A program made the position numbers and the translations under genes. The notes under the pieces were generated by a model, which had not been told where the DNA came from, searched no databases, and saw nothing but the letters and a program-made list of their open reading frames with translations. A stretch of 64,000 nucleotides of DNA from Eubacterium aggregans (GTDB taxonomy: Bacteria; Bacillota; Clostridia; Eubacteriales; Eubacteriaceae): assembly GCF_900107815.1 (NCBI RefSeq), contig NZ_FNRK01000010.1, positions 1 through 64,000 on the forward strand, in the 5' to 3' direction. Shown here piece after piece: positions 34,444 through 42,324 of this stretch (the stretch's first letter is position 1; each line of letters begins with the position of its first letter).

Positions 34444-35088
34444 ATGAGTAAAAAAAGAAAGAAAAAACATCGTATAAAGACCCTAGGCTGTTTGTCCATT
34501 TTAGCTGTATTAGCCATCATCATTCTCATTGCATCAGGATGCCGTTATCTGACCTCTTATGCCCAAACGTTGTGGGAAAGCAATGTGTCTGGAGTGCTCA
34601 CCTCGGCTGTGATGGATTATGAGCCGACAGTAAGGCAATACGCCAGAGAAAATGACATTGAGCCCTACACAGACATCTTGCTGGCCATGATGATGCAGGA
34701 ATCCAAGGGCATGGGCAACGACCCCATGCAAAGCAGTGAAAGCACCCATAACACAGTCTATGAAAAGGCGCCTGGCGCCATTGAGGACCCAGACTATTCC
34801 ATTATGGTGGGTGTTCGCTATTTTAGCGATTCTTTAGACCTAGCTGAGTGTAAGGGTCCCGAGGATTTAAGCCGCCTGGAATTGGCGATTCAGGGCTATA
34901 ATTTCGGAAATGGCTACATTAGCTGGGCCAGGGAACGGAATGAGGGCTACACCGAAGAAAATGCGCGAATTTTCAGCAATGCCATGAAGGCAGAGCTGGG
35001 ATGGGATGTTTATGGGGATCCGGAATATGCCAACAAGGTAATGCGTTATTATGAACAGATTCAAAGCAATCAGGATGAAAATGAATAA
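34444..35088 (+). CDS. Membrane-anchored lysozyme-like (SLT/CwlT-type) protein
   Basis: 214 residues. The very basic N terminus (MSKKRKKKHR) is followed by a hydrophobic segment (about 15-32) ending in ASGC, which could be a lipobox or just a signal anchor. The catalytic-looking domain (about 55-205) starts YEPTVRQYARENDIEPYTDILLAMMMQESKG, with Glu in MMQESKG as the probable general acid. GYNFGNGYISW marks the lysozyme-like fold seen in the N-terminal domain of CwlT. No second peptidase domain. Likely cell-wall muramidase; monocistronic with a terminator behind it. Confidence 0.88.
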   Translation: MSKKRKKKHRIKTLGCLSILAVLAIIILIASGCRYLTSYAQTLWESNVSGVLTSAVMDYEPTVRQYARENDIEPYTDILLAMMMQESKGMGNDPMQSSESTHNTVYEKAPGAIEDPDYSIMVGVRYFSDSLDLAECKGPEDLSRLELAIQGYNFGNGYISWARERNEGYTEENARIFSNAMKAELGWDVYGDPEYANKVMRYYEQIQSNQDENE

Positions 35089-35091
35089 ATG

Positions 35092-35120
35092 TAGTCAGGA
35101 TGAAAATTCTGGCTATTTTT
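35092..35120 (+). terminator. Terminator after the lysozyme-like gene
   Basis: TAGTCAGGA / TTCTGGCTA stem with two G-T pairs, TGAAAA loop and five T residues. Confidence 0.6.
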
Positions 35121-35147
35121 ATTGGTTAAAAAAATAAGCGAATTGAC

Positions 35148-35178
35148 TTGACTTGGAGCGTACTCCAAGTGTTATGCT
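35148..35178 (+). promoter_or_regulatory. MerR-type promoter with operator dyad
   Basis: TTGACT (35148-35153) and TATGCT (35173-35178) are 19 bases apart, the over-long spacer that MerR proteins correct by untwisting DNA. The spacer is filled by the dyad ACTTGGAG..TACTCCAAGT (35151-35170). The operon it drives ends in a merR-family gene, so autoregulation is likely. Confidence 0.85.
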
Positions 35179-35243
35179 AGAACAAAGTCATCCAGTCAAG
35201 GGAAAAGGATTGGGTGACGGATTATAAAAAACAGGAGATTGTA

Positions 35244-36368
35244 ATGACACAGAAAAAATTAGGTTTTGGTTTTATGCGCTTGCCTTTAATGAGTTTGGAA
35301 GATCCGGCCAGTGTCAATATCCCAGTCTTGAAAAAAATGGTGGACACCTTTTTAGCCCGGGGATTTACATATTTTGATACGGCCTATATGTATCATGATT
35401 TTAAGAGTGAAATGTTTCTGCGGGAGGTTTTGGTGAAGCGCCATCCCAGGGATTCCTTTACGGTGGCCAGTAAGATGCCTACCATGCTTCTGAAATCTCA
35501 GAATCAGGTGACTGAGATCTTCGAGGAGCAGCTTGAAAAGTGCGGCGTCGATTATTTCGATTATTACCTGCTGCATAATCTTGGCATCAATAATTATGCC
35601 ACGGCAGAAAAATATGGATGCTTTGAGTTTATACAGGAAAAGAAGGCAGAGGGGAAAATTAAGCATATCGGTTTTTCATACCACGACTCTGCAGATTTAT
35701 TAGAAGACATTTTATCAGCCCATCCAGAGATTGAATTTGTCCAGCTACAGCTCAATTATCTGGACTGGGAAAGTGAGAGCATTCAATCCCGAAGGTGCTA
35801 TGAGGTCGCCACAAACCATGGCGTTCCAGTCATCGTAATGGAACCGATCAAGGGGGGAACCCTTGCAGAAGTGCCAAAGGCAGCTGAAACGCTGCTAAAA
35901 GCCCAAAATCCTCATGGATCAATGGCATCCTGGGCCCTTCGATTTGCGGCCAGCCTTGATAATGTCATGATGGTCTTAAGCGGAATGTCCGATATGGATC
36001 AGCTCCTAGATAATATCAGCTACATGGAGAATTTTTTATCCCTATCCGAGGAAGAAGAAGCCACCCTCTGGAAGGCCGTTGACATGATTAATGCATCCAT
36101 CGCCATTCCCTGTACAGCCTGTGGCTATTGTGTGGAGGGCTGTCCCCAAAAGATTGCCATTCCAAAATATTTTAGTCTGTACAACGCCGAAATTCAGTCG
36201 GATAACAAGGGCTTTTCAACCCATAGCGTTTATTTTAACAATTTGATCAAGGATTCTGGGAAGCCTTCGGATTGCATTGAATGTGGGCAGTGTGAAGAAG
36301 CCTGTCCCCAGCATCTTTCCATTATGGAGGATTTAAAACAAGTGGCCAAAACCTTTGAGGCACAATAG
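35244..36368 (+). CDS. Aldo/keto reductase with C-terminal ferredoxin-like 4Fe-4S domain
   Basis: 374 residues. N-terminal AKR barrel (about 1-270): LGFGFMRLPL, FDTAYMYHD with catalytic Tyr, and YYLLHNLG with His. The C-terminal domain has two Cys clusters, CTACGYCVEGCPQKI and CIECGQCEEACPQHL, expected to carry two 4Fe-4S clusters. The ATG at 35244 has an AGGAG 8 bases upstream; an in-frame GTG at 35214 is less well supported. Its promoter is MerR-type and a MerR regulator is the next gene, suggesting induction by a reactive aldehyde, electrophile or similar stress (inference). Confidence 0.93.
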   Translation: MTQKKLGFGFMRLPLMSLEDPASVNIPVLKKMVDTFLARGFTYFDTAYMYHDFKSEMFLREVLVKRHPRDSFTVASKMPTMLLKSQNQVTEIFEEQLEKCGVDYFDYYLLHNLGINNYATAEKYGCFEFIQEKKAEGKIKHIGFSYHDSADLLEDILSAHPEIEFVQLQLNYLDWESESIQSRRCYEVATNHGVPVIVMEPIKGGTLAEVPKAAETLLKAQNPHGSMASWALRFAASLDNVMMVLSGMSDMDQLLDNISYMENFLSLSEEEEATLWKAVDMINASIAIPCTACGYCVEGCPQKIAIPKYFSLYNAEIQSDNKGFSTHSVYFNNLIKDSGKPSDCIECGQCEEACPQHLSIMEDLKQVAKTFEAQ

Positions 36369-36378
36369 GGAGGGCATC

Positions 36379-36753
36379 GTGACGATTACTGAGGTTTCTG
36401 AAAAATATGGGATTTCAGCTGACACCATAAGGTATTATGAGCGCATCGGCTTAATTCCGCCCATTCATCGCAGGGATAATGGTATCCGAGATTTTACCGA
36501 GGAGGATTGTAATTGGGTCAGCTTTGCCAAATGTATGCGCAGTGCAGGACTCTCCATTGAAACGTTGATTGAATACGTCGGGATGTTTAGGCAGGGTGAT
36601 GCGACAGCTGGCGCCCGAAAGGATTTGCTCATTGAACAGCGTGTCCAGCTGGCTCATCGGATTCAGGAAATGCAGGAAACGCTGCAGCGCCTTGATTATA
36701 AAATTGAGCGGTACGAAGAGATTACCTGTGGGTTTGAGAAAAAGATGCGATAA
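36379..36753 (+). CDS. MerR-family transcriptional regulator
   Basis: 124 residues. N-terminal winged helix of MerR type (ITEVSEKYGISADTIRYYERIGLIPP, residues 2-28, then RDFTEEDC), followed by a long dimerisation helix (about 75-118) and a short effector region. I start at GTG 36379, 5 bases after GGGAGGG, because the MerR motif begins immediately there. It has few Cys residues and no metal-binding CxC end, so it resembles AdhR/NmlR-like members. Second gene of the operon and the likely binder of the dyad at 35151-35170. Confidence 0.92.
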   Translation: MTITEVSEKYGISADTIRYYERIGLIPPIHRRDNGIRDFTEEDCNWVSFAKCMRSAGLSIETLIEYVGMFRQGDATAGARKDLLIEQRVQLAHRIQEMQETLQRLDYKIERYEEITCGFEKKMR

Positions 36754-36778
36754 TAAATAAAAAGAGTGATTTGAAAAG

Positions 36779-36802
36779 CGGTCCCAACAGACCGTTTTTT
36801 TT
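36779..36802 (+). terminator. Terminator of the aldo/keto reductase-merR operon
   Basis: CGGTC, loop CCAACA, GACCG, eight T residues. Confidence 0.85.
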
Positions 36803-36825
36803 GTGGATAGGGAATGTGAAAAGCA

Positions 36826-36847
36826 TAAAAAAAAGCCTTTCGGCTTT
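36826..36847 (-). terminator. Terminator of the tRNA operon
   Basis: On the minus strand AAAGCC-GAAA-GGCTTT followed by a long T run, 15 bases after the tRNA-Lys CCA. Confidence 0.8.
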
Positions 36848-36861
36848 CATTAATGTTTAGA

Positions 36862-36937
36862 TGGTGACCCATGGGCGACTTGAACGCCCGACACCCTGAT
36901 TAAAAGTCAGATGCTCTACCAACTGAGCTAATGGGTC
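36862..36937 (-). tRNA. tRNA-Lys (anticodon UUU)
   Basis: Acceptor GACCCAT/ATGGGTC, discriminator A, encoded CCA, anticodon loop CTTTTAA. Last gene of the minus-strand operon Gly-Arg-His-Gln-Lys. Confidence 0.97.
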
Positions 36938-37011
36938 ATATATAATTCTATCTCTCATCCACTGCGTACAGTCATAAAACGGGGAAGTCCGCCCGACTAA
37001 GCGATTCATAC

Positions 37012-37063
37012 CAAATCAAAGATTTGGGTTCTCTGCTTATACCAACTGAGCTAATGGGTCATA
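37012..37063 (-). pseudogene. Partial duplicate of tRNA-Lys 5' part
   Basis: Bases 37040-37063 repeat 24 bases of the tRNA-Lys gene (36917-36940) exactly: the acceptor 5' strand, the D arm and three upstream bases. After that the sequence diverges; instead of an anticodon and T arm there is a CCAAATC-AAA-GATTTGG-type hairpin (about 37012-37027). It cannot fold as a tRNA and is a remnant or a decoy inside the tRNA operon. Confidence 0.75.
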
Positions 37064-37070
37064 ATAAAAA

Positions 37071-37146
37071 TGGCAGGGGTAGCAGGACTCGAACCTACGC
37101 ATGCCAGAGTCAAAGTCTGGTGCCTTACCGACTTGGCTATACCCCT
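37071..37146 (-). tRNA. tRNA-Gln (anticodon UUG)
   Basis: Acceptor AGGGGTA/TACCCCT, discriminator G, encoded CCA; stem CCAGA/TCTGG, anticodon loop CTTTGAC. The presence of gatCAB in the same genome fits charging of this tRNA through Glu-tRNA-Gln. Confidence 0.96.
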
Positions 37147-37157
37147 AAATAAAAAAA

Positions 37158-37234
37158 TGGGGTGGACGAAGGGACTCGAACCCTCGACAACCAGAACCAC
37201 AATCTGGCGCTCTACCAACTGAACTACGTCCACC
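37158..37234 (-). tRNA. tRNA-His (anticodon GUG)
   Basis: Acceptor GTGGACG/CGTCCAC with the extra G-1 opposite C73, encoded CCA; anticodon loop TTGTGGT. Confidence 0.97.
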
Positions 37235-37249
37235 ACAAATCATAAATAA

Positions 37250-37326
37250 TGGCGCGCCAACAGGGATTCGAACCCCGGGCACACGGCTTAGAAGGCCGTT
37301 GCTCTATCCGACTGAGCTATTGGCGC
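37250..37326 (-). tRNA. tRNA-Arg (anticodon UCU)
   Basis: Acceptor GCGCCAA/TTGGCGC, G73, encoded CCA; stem ACGGC/GCCGT with loop CTTCTAA. Confidence 0.97.
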
Positions 37327-37333
37327 GTATTGA

Positions 37334-37407
37334 TGGAGCGGGTGAAGGGAATCGGACCCTCGCGACTGGCTTGGAAGGCCAGGGCTCTACCACTGAGCTA
37401 CACCCGC
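37334..37407 (-). tRNA. tRNA-Gly (anticodon UCC)
   Basis: Acceptor GCGGGTG/CACCCGC, T73, encoded CCA; stem CTGGC/GCCAG with loop CTTCCAA. First tRNA of the operon. Confidence 0.97.
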
Positions 37408-37444
37408 AACCTCGCTCCCAACGACTCGGTCGAGAACGAAATTT

Positions 37445-37473
37445 AGTATACTTGAAATCCAGGGTGTTGTCAA
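37445..37473 (-). promoter_or_regulatory. Promoter of the tRNA operon
   Basis: On the minus strand TTGACA (37473-37468), 17-base spacer, TATACT (37450-37445), 38 bases before tRNA-Gly. Confidence 0.85.
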
Positions 37474-37527
37474 CAACAATTTCATAAAAAAACCAAAAAA
37501 ACATAAAAAACTTAGATTTCTATGAAA

Positions 37528-38193
37528 TTAAACACCAAACTGATCCAAATGGGCCTCCATTCGGTCCTTCATTTCATCATCAATGATAATTTTTCCATCG
37601 ACCTCATGGTTATGGAGATGGGTGATAATTTCCCGGACCGTCACAATGGGATAGGTTGTGATGCCAAATTCTTCAGCCACTTCCTGGATGGCAGTCTTGC
37701 CACCGGTTCCCTTTTCCATCCGGTCCACGGAAATAATGAGGGAATCCACTTTAACATCGGCAATGCCCTTCAGCAAGGGAACACTTTCACGAACCGATGA
37801 ACCCGCCGTGATGACATCCTCAATAATCATGGCGATATCACCGTCCTGGGGCTTATAGCCGATGATATTGCCCCCCTCACCATGATCCTTGGCTTCTTTG
37901 CGGTTGAAACAATAGGGGATGTTGCACTGATGCTCATTATAAAGGGCTACCGAAGCGGTAATCACCAGGGGGATACCTTTATAAGCGGGGCCGTATAGAA
38001 AAGAGGTGCTCCCCAAATTTTCAGCGATACAGGCCGCATAATAGCTTCCCAGTTTAGCGATTTGCTCAGATGTACGATAATTTCCGGTATTGACGAAGTA
38101 AGGCGTTTTACGGCCGCTCTTTGTCACGAAATCCCCAAAGGTGAGGACGCCGGAACGGACCATAAAGTCGATAAATTCTTCTTTGTAACCCAT
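37528..38193 (-). CDS. pyrE: Orotate phosphoribosyltransferase
   Basis: Joins orotate and PRPP to orotidine 5'-phosphate in pyrimidine synthesis. 221 residues from MGYKEEFIDF at 38193 with TTGGAGA upstream; another in-frame ATG four codons earlier overlaps that site. The PRPP-binding segment is IIEDVITAGSSVRE; FNRKEAKDHGEGG is the flexible loop of type I OPRTase. It is isolated from other pyr genes. Confidence 0.96.
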   Translation of the reverse strand: MGYKEEFIDFMVRSGVLTFGDFVTKSGRKTPYFVNTGNYRTSEQIAKLGSYYAACIAENLGSTSFLYGPAYKGIPLVITASVALYNEHQCNIPYCFNRKEAKDHGEGGNIIGYKPQDGDIAMIIEDVITAGSSVRESVPLLKGIADVKVDSLIISVDRMEKGTGGKTAIQEVAEEFGITTYPIVTVREIITHLHNHEVDGKIIIDDEMKDRMEAHLDQFGV

Positions 38194-38298
38194 GATATTC
38201 TCCAATTCTTTTTTCTTTAATTATACAATAGGGCCTTTGGGAGTCAAGGGAAAATGAATATGAAAGGGATGGATTGTTCCGATTATCTGAGCTCCTCC

Positions 38299-38328
38299 TT
38301 GACAAAGGAAATTCGGCTGAATTATAAT
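38299..38328 (+). promoter_or_regulatory. Promoter of metNIQ
   Basis: TTGACA (38299-38304), 18-base spacer, TATAAT (38323-38328). The leader of about 55 bases is too short for an S-box riboswitch and I see none of its conserved segments. Confidence 0.8.
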
Positions 38329-38390
38329 AAAATGAATATAACCATGTAAACTTGGACATTTTGTCTGAAGGAGGATAACGGTACTATAGA

Positions 38391-39416
38391 ATGGAATCCA
38401 TAAAAGAACAACCCATTGTAGAGATCCAGGGCTTAGGGAAGACCTTTCACACCAAGTCTGGGGATGTCCGGGCACTGGATGATATCAACATCACCATCAA
38501 TCGAGGTGATATCTTTGGCATCATCGGTATGAGCGGGGCGGGGAAGAGTACCCTGGTTCGCTGTATGAATTTATTGGAAAAACCCACCGAAGGTCGGGTT
38601 TTGGTGGACGGGCAGGATATTGCCAGCTTGCCTGAAAAAGAGCTGCGTCGGGTGCGCTACTCCATGGGAATGATTTTTCAGCAGTTTAATCTTCTGGAGC
38701 AGCGTACAGCCGAAAAGAATATCCTGTTCGCCTTGGAAATTGCTGGTTTTGATAAAGATCGGGCCAAGGATCGGGCAGCAGAATTATTGGAGCTGGTCGG
38801 GCTTTCTGATCGTGCACAGTCTTACCCATCCCAGCTTTCTGGTGGTCAGAAGCAGCGGGTAGCCATTGCCCGGGCATTGGCAAATGAACCGAAGGTGCTT
38901 TTGTGTGACGAGGCAACCTCAGCACTGGACCCTTCAACGACACGGTCGATTTTAAACCTTCTCAAAGATATTAACCAAAAACTGGGGATCACCATTATCA
39001 TCATTACCCATGAGATGAGCGTGGTGGAGGAGATTTGCAGCCATGTGGCTATTATTGATAAGAGCCAGATTGCAGAGCAGGGAAGTGTTGAAAGCATTTT
39101 TACAAATCCTAGGACGACCATTGCTAAGAAGATGATTTTTCCGGAGGGTGAAAGCCTGATGACCAAGGTTGGTCAAAAATGCTGCCGCATTGTATTTGAC
39201 GGAAGCTCGTCCTACGACCCTGTCATTTCAAAGATGATTTTGGAATGTAAGGCCCTGGTAAATATCATGTTTGCGGATATGAAGAATATCGACGGGACCG
39301 CCAGGGGACAGATGGTCATTCAGCTGCCAGAGGATTCAACATCGGCAACGAAGGTCCTGAGTTATCTGCGCTCCAATGGACTGAGTGTTGAGGAGGTGGC
39401 CGATTATGTGGGATAG
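38391..39416 (+). CDS. metN: Methionine ABC transporter ATP-binding protein MetN
   Basis: ATPase of the D/L-methionine importer. 341 residues. Walker A GMSGAGKST, Q loop MIFQQFNLL, ABC signature LSGGQKQRVAIARAL, Walker B VLLCDEATSALD, and a C-terminal NIL regulatory domain (about 265-341) that senses methionine in relatives. Ribosome site GGAGG is 15 bases upstream, somewhat distant. metI starts within its last codons. Confidence 0.97.
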   Translation: MESIKEQPIVEIQGLGKTFHTKSGDVRALDDINITINRGDIFGIIGMSGAGKSTLVRCMNLLEKPTEGRVLVDGQDIASLPEKELRRVRYSMGMIFQQFNLLEQRTAEKNILFALEIAGFDKDRAKDRAAELLELVGLSDRAQSYPSQLSGGQKQRVAIARALANEPKVLLCDEATSALDPSTTRSILNLLKDINQKLGITIIIITHEMSVVEEICSHVAIIDKSQIAEQGSVESIFTNPRTTIAKKMIFPEGESLMTKVGQKCCRIVFDGSSSYDPVISKMILECKALVNIMFADMKNIDGTARGQMVIQLPEDSTSATKVLSYLRSNGLSVEEVADYVG

Positions 39417-40068
39417 TACAATGATCAGTATGATTTGGTGGGGGCTGCTTCAAACTTTGTATATGACCCTGGCCTCCACAATCATCGCCTACGCCCTGGG
39501 GATCCCCATGGGGGTCATCCTGGTGGTGTGCGATAAAAATGGCATTAAACCCCTTCCTGGTCTCCACAAGGTTCTGGATGTTTTTGTGAATATCACACGG
39601 TCCATTCCTTTCTTGATCCTGTTGATTGCCGTTATTCCCCTGACACGCCTCATTACCGGAACCACCATTGGTTCCAATGCTACCATTGTTCCTTTAGTCA
39701 TTGCGGCGGCACCCTTTGTGGCCCGAATGGTGGAATCTTCTCTCAGAGAGGTGGATCAGGGTATTATTGAGGCTTCCCTTTCCATGGGAGCAAGCCCAAT
39801 GCAAATTATTATGAAAGTGCTCCTGCCAGAGGCAAAGCCTTCACTCATCGTGGGGGCGGCCATTGCAACCACGACGATTTTGGGATATTCTGCCATGGCT
39901 GGTATTGTTGGCGGTGGTGGTTTAGGGGATATCGCCATTCGCTATGGCTATTATCGTTATGAAAATGGTGTGATGATTGTGACGGTTGTCTTGCTGGTGC
40001 TCGTTGTGCAGATTTTCCAGGAAGTGGGAATGAAGCTGGCCCAGAAGCAGGATAAGCGGAAGTCATAA
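39406..40068 (+). CDS. metI: Methionine ABC transporter permease MetI
   Basis: Membrane subunit, 220 residues, about five helices, with the permease coupling segment EASLSMGASPMQIIMKVLLPEAKPS contacting MetN. I start at ATG 39406 (MWDSTMISM) with GGAGGTGG upstream; this overlaps metN by 11 bases. metQ follows 20 bases after its stop. Confidence 0.96.
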   Translation: MWDSTMISMIWWGLLQTLYMTLASTIIAYALGIPMGVILVVCDKNGIKPLPGLHKVLDVFVNITRSIPFLILLIAVIPLTRLITGTTIGSNATIVPLVIAAAPFVARMVESSLREVDQGIIEASLSMGASPMQIIMKVLLPEAKPSLIVGAAIATTTILGYSAMAGIVGGGGLGDIAIRYGYYRYENGVMIVTVVLLVLVVQIFQEVGMKLAQKQDKRKS

Positions 40069-40088
40069 AAAGTAAAGAGGAGGAAATT

Positions 40089-40916
40089 ATGAAGCGTTTT
40101 ACAAAAGTGTGTGCGGTTGTCCTTGCGGCAGGGTTGCTCATGACATCCCTAGCAGGGTGTGGGGGAGGCTCATCCAGTTCGACAGACGATAAGACCATTG
40201 TGGTGGGAGCATCACCAACTCCCCATTCCGAAATTCTCAAAGCAGCGGAAGAAGCTTTGAAGGAAAAGGGATATACCCTTGAGATCAAAGAATTTACCGA
40301 TTATGTCCAGCCCAACCAGGCATTGTCCAACGGTGAGCTGGATGCCAATTATTTTCAGCACGCACCCTATTTGACCGATTATAACGAAAAAAATGGAACG
40401 GACCTAGTGTCTGCAGCTTCAATCCATTATGAACCCTTGGGTCTTTATGCGGGAAAAACAAAGGCTGTGACTGAACTTTCAGATGGTGCGACTATCGCCG
40501 TTCCTAACGACACTACCAATGAAGCTCGGGCGCTGTTGCTGTTGGAAAACCAGGGCCTGATCAAATTAAAAGAAGGTGTCGGATTGGCGGCAACACCAAA
40601 GGATATTGCTGAAAATCCTAAAAATTTAAAGGTCCAGGAATTGGAAGCCGCCCAGCTTGTCAGATCTCTGGGCGACGTGGACATGGCTGTCATCAATGGG
40701 AACTACGCCCTGGATGCCGATTTAAAGGTGAGCGATGCCCTGGCAAAGGAAGAAAAGGATTCTGAAGCGGCTAAAACCTATGCGAACATCGTGGCGGTTC
40801 GAAAGGGTGAAGAAAATTCCGATAAGACGAAAGCCTTAATCGATGCCTTAAAAAGCGAATCGGTTCAGAATTATATTTTAAATACCTATGGTGGCGCAGT
40901 GGTTCCCATGGATTAA
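40089..40916 (+). CDS. metQ: Methionine-binding lipoprotein MetQ (NlpA family)
   Basis: Extracytoplasmic methionine-binding protein, 275 residues. Lipoprotein signal peptide ending in the lipobox LAGC (Cys about 27) followed by a Gly/Ser linker. NlpA motifs: VVGASPTPHSEIL, DYVQPNQALSNGELDANYFQHAPYL and MAVINGNYALDADL. Third gene of metNIQ; terminator behind it. Confidence 0.97.
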   Translation: MKRFTKVCAVVLAAGLLMTSLAGCGGGSSSSTDDKTIVVGASPTPHSEILKAAEEALKEKGYTLEIKEFTDYVQPNQALSNGELDANYFQHAPYLTDYNEKNGTDLVSAASIHYEPLGLYAGKTKAVTELSDGATIAVPNDTTNEARALLLLENQGLIKLKEGVGLAATPKDIAENPKNLKVQELEAAQLVRSLGDVDMAVINGNYALDADLKVSDALAKEEKDSEAAKTYANIVAVRKGEENSDKTKALIDALKSESVQNYILNTYGGAVVPMD

Positions 40917-40922
40917 CCCGAT

Positions 40923-40951
40923 GAGCTGGAGTTTTTACTCCAGCTTTTTTC
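40923..40951 (+). terminator. Terminator of metNIQ
   Basis: AGCTGGAGT / ACTCCAGCT stem with TTTT loop and six T residues. Confidence 0.9.
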
Positions 40952-40997
40952 GTTTTTGATTATTTAACTCTTTATTAAACCAGCTACTAAATCCACT

Positions 40998-41025
40998 TGT
41001 GAATCCTTGATGGCAATGATATAAT
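40998..41025 (+). promoter_or_regulatory. Promoter of the OLE RNA
   Basis: TTGTGA (40998-41003), 16-base spacer, TATAAT (41020-41025), placing the RNA start near 41032. Confidence 0.65.
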
Positions 41026-41031
41026 ACAAAC

Positions 41032-41622
41032 AAAGGTGGTGCAGTATTCTAGTCGGCACTATCGATCACCAGGGCGGGCCTAAAAATCCGTCGAAGGGCA
41101 TATCGATGAAGTCCCTTGTTCCTGCTTTCGACGCCCAGTCGAGGGTTCTTTCAGGGGGTTAAGGAGGATGGGGCGATCTGCAATGGCATGCAGGCGTAGA
41201 CCCTGCCTCCGTGGAGACCGGCTTTTGCCGGGAAAACCTGCCAACGTGCCCCAGGCTGTAGTGGCCTGAAGGTTCTGACGCAGTGTAGCCTGCCTTGAGT
41301 GGCTTGGGTGGATGGTCTGACAGTTTCATACGGTTCAGGGCCCGAACGTTATGAAATAATGCGGCCGAAACCCAATCTGCAAAAGAGGCTAAGGGTCGAT
41401 GGGTGCCGCCGGGGAAAACCCCTAGGCTGCTCAATCGTGTCATTCGTATAAGAGGCACAGTGGGGATTATAGTGCACACTTAGTGGTAATTCAGTCCCGC
41501 GCTTGGTGACAACGTGGACTACATGTAAAGGGAAACCGCTGGAATGGCGACGTTCCAGTCATGTTTTGGGAAATCCTACTGAACCTATGTTGCAAAGTTT
41601 ACTCATTGTGCTACCACCTGTT
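41032..41622 (+). ncRNA. ole: OLE RNA (ornate, large, extremophilic RNA)
   Basis: About 590 bases without a supported protein frame, GC-rich and dense in local pairing, directly upstream of oapA and the tlyA-nadK-argR-recN string, which is the hallmark position of OLE RNA. Its ends pair: AGGTGGT-GCA at 41034-41043 with TGC-t-ACCACCT at 41609-41619, forming a closing stem. In relatives OLE forms a membrane ribonucleoprotein with OapA and helps in tolerance to short alcohols, cold and Mg2+ stress. Identification rests on size, folding and gene context; I could not run the covariance model. No terminator separates it from oapA. Confidence 0.87.
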
Positions 41623-41678
41623 TTGAGGAATTATGCCCTGCATAGTTCCTTTCTTTTTGATTATAGGAAAGTGAAAAA

Positions 41679-42290
41679 ATGGGAGAAAATAGTAAAGATT
41701 GCGCTTCAAGTAAAGAAGCAGGAAAAAAGAAATCAAAAAAAGCAATTAAAGAGCATAAGCAAAGAATGTGGGTTTTCTGGGTTTCGTTGGGGACCTTTAT
41801 TTCCACGATGATTATTAGCTATATTTCGGATGTGCTCTTATCCAATACCGCACTTGCTGTATCCTTCATCATTCTTCTGGTGATTGTTTTAATTGGTATT
41901 TTAGCGGATATTTTGGGAATTGCAGTAGCATCTGTTAATTTGGACCCCTTTAATGCCATGGCGGCAAAAAAAATTAAAGGGGCAAAGACTTGCGTAAACA
42001 TGGTGAAGAATGCACCCCAGGTCTCCAATGTGTGCAATGACGTCATTGGTGATATTTGTGGGATTGTCAGTGGGGCGACCAGTGTGAGTATTGTTGCTCA
42101 GTTATTAAGCTATTTCCCCGTACTGAATGCGACGGTGGTGGGATTATTGGCCAGTGCTGCTGTTGCTTGTATCACCGTAGGTGGGAAAGCCGTTGGCAAA
42201 GGGATTGCTATGAAAAATGGAACAGCTATTATTCACGGCATCGCCGTTCCCATCGCCAGTGTCAAAATATTAGTTAAGGGTCACGAATAA
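41679..42290 (+). CDS. oapA: OLE-associated membrane protein OapA
   Basis: 203 residues. A basic Lys-rich N terminus (about 10-27) precedes TM1 (29-52) and TM2 (56-85); a conserved-looking DPFNAMAAKKIKGAKTC loop follows, with two further hydrophobic segments (about 118-150 and 152-195). OapA proteins are integral membrane partners that bind OLE RNA and place it at the membrane. The gene lies about 57 bases after the RNA, in the usual order. Ribosome site AGGAAAG. The next gene tlyA starts 35 bases later. Confidence 0.9.
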   Translation: MGENSKDCASSKEAGKKKSKKAIKEHKQRMWVFWVSLGTFISTMIISYISDVLLSNTALAVSFIILLVIVLIGILADILGIAVASVNLDPFNAMAAKKIKGAKTCVNMVKNAPQVSNVCNDVIGDICGIVSGATSVSIVAQLLSYFPVLNATVVGLLASAAVACITVGGKAVGKGIAMKNGTAIIHGIAVPIASVKILVKGHE

Positions 42291-42324
42291 TCTAAAGGAC
42301 AGGCAGAAGAGAAGAAGGCAGAGC

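Noticed and set aside
34444-35088. Prophage endolysin for the lysozyme-like protein
   Set aside because: It has a membrane anchor, housekeeping neighbours and its own terminator, with no phage genes nearby.
38332-38349. Six-codon frame MNITM before metNIQ that could be a Met-rich leader peptide
   Set aside because: It begins within a few bases of the -10 box, at or before the expected transcription start, and has no ribosome site.
38340-38390. Possible S-box/SAM riboswitch before metN
   Set aside because: The leader is only about 55 bases and lacks conserved S-box segments and a terminator.
41159-41479. Frames of about 100 codons on either strand within the OLE RNA
   Set aside because: No ribosome sites and no family resemblance; the region is better explained as structured RNA.
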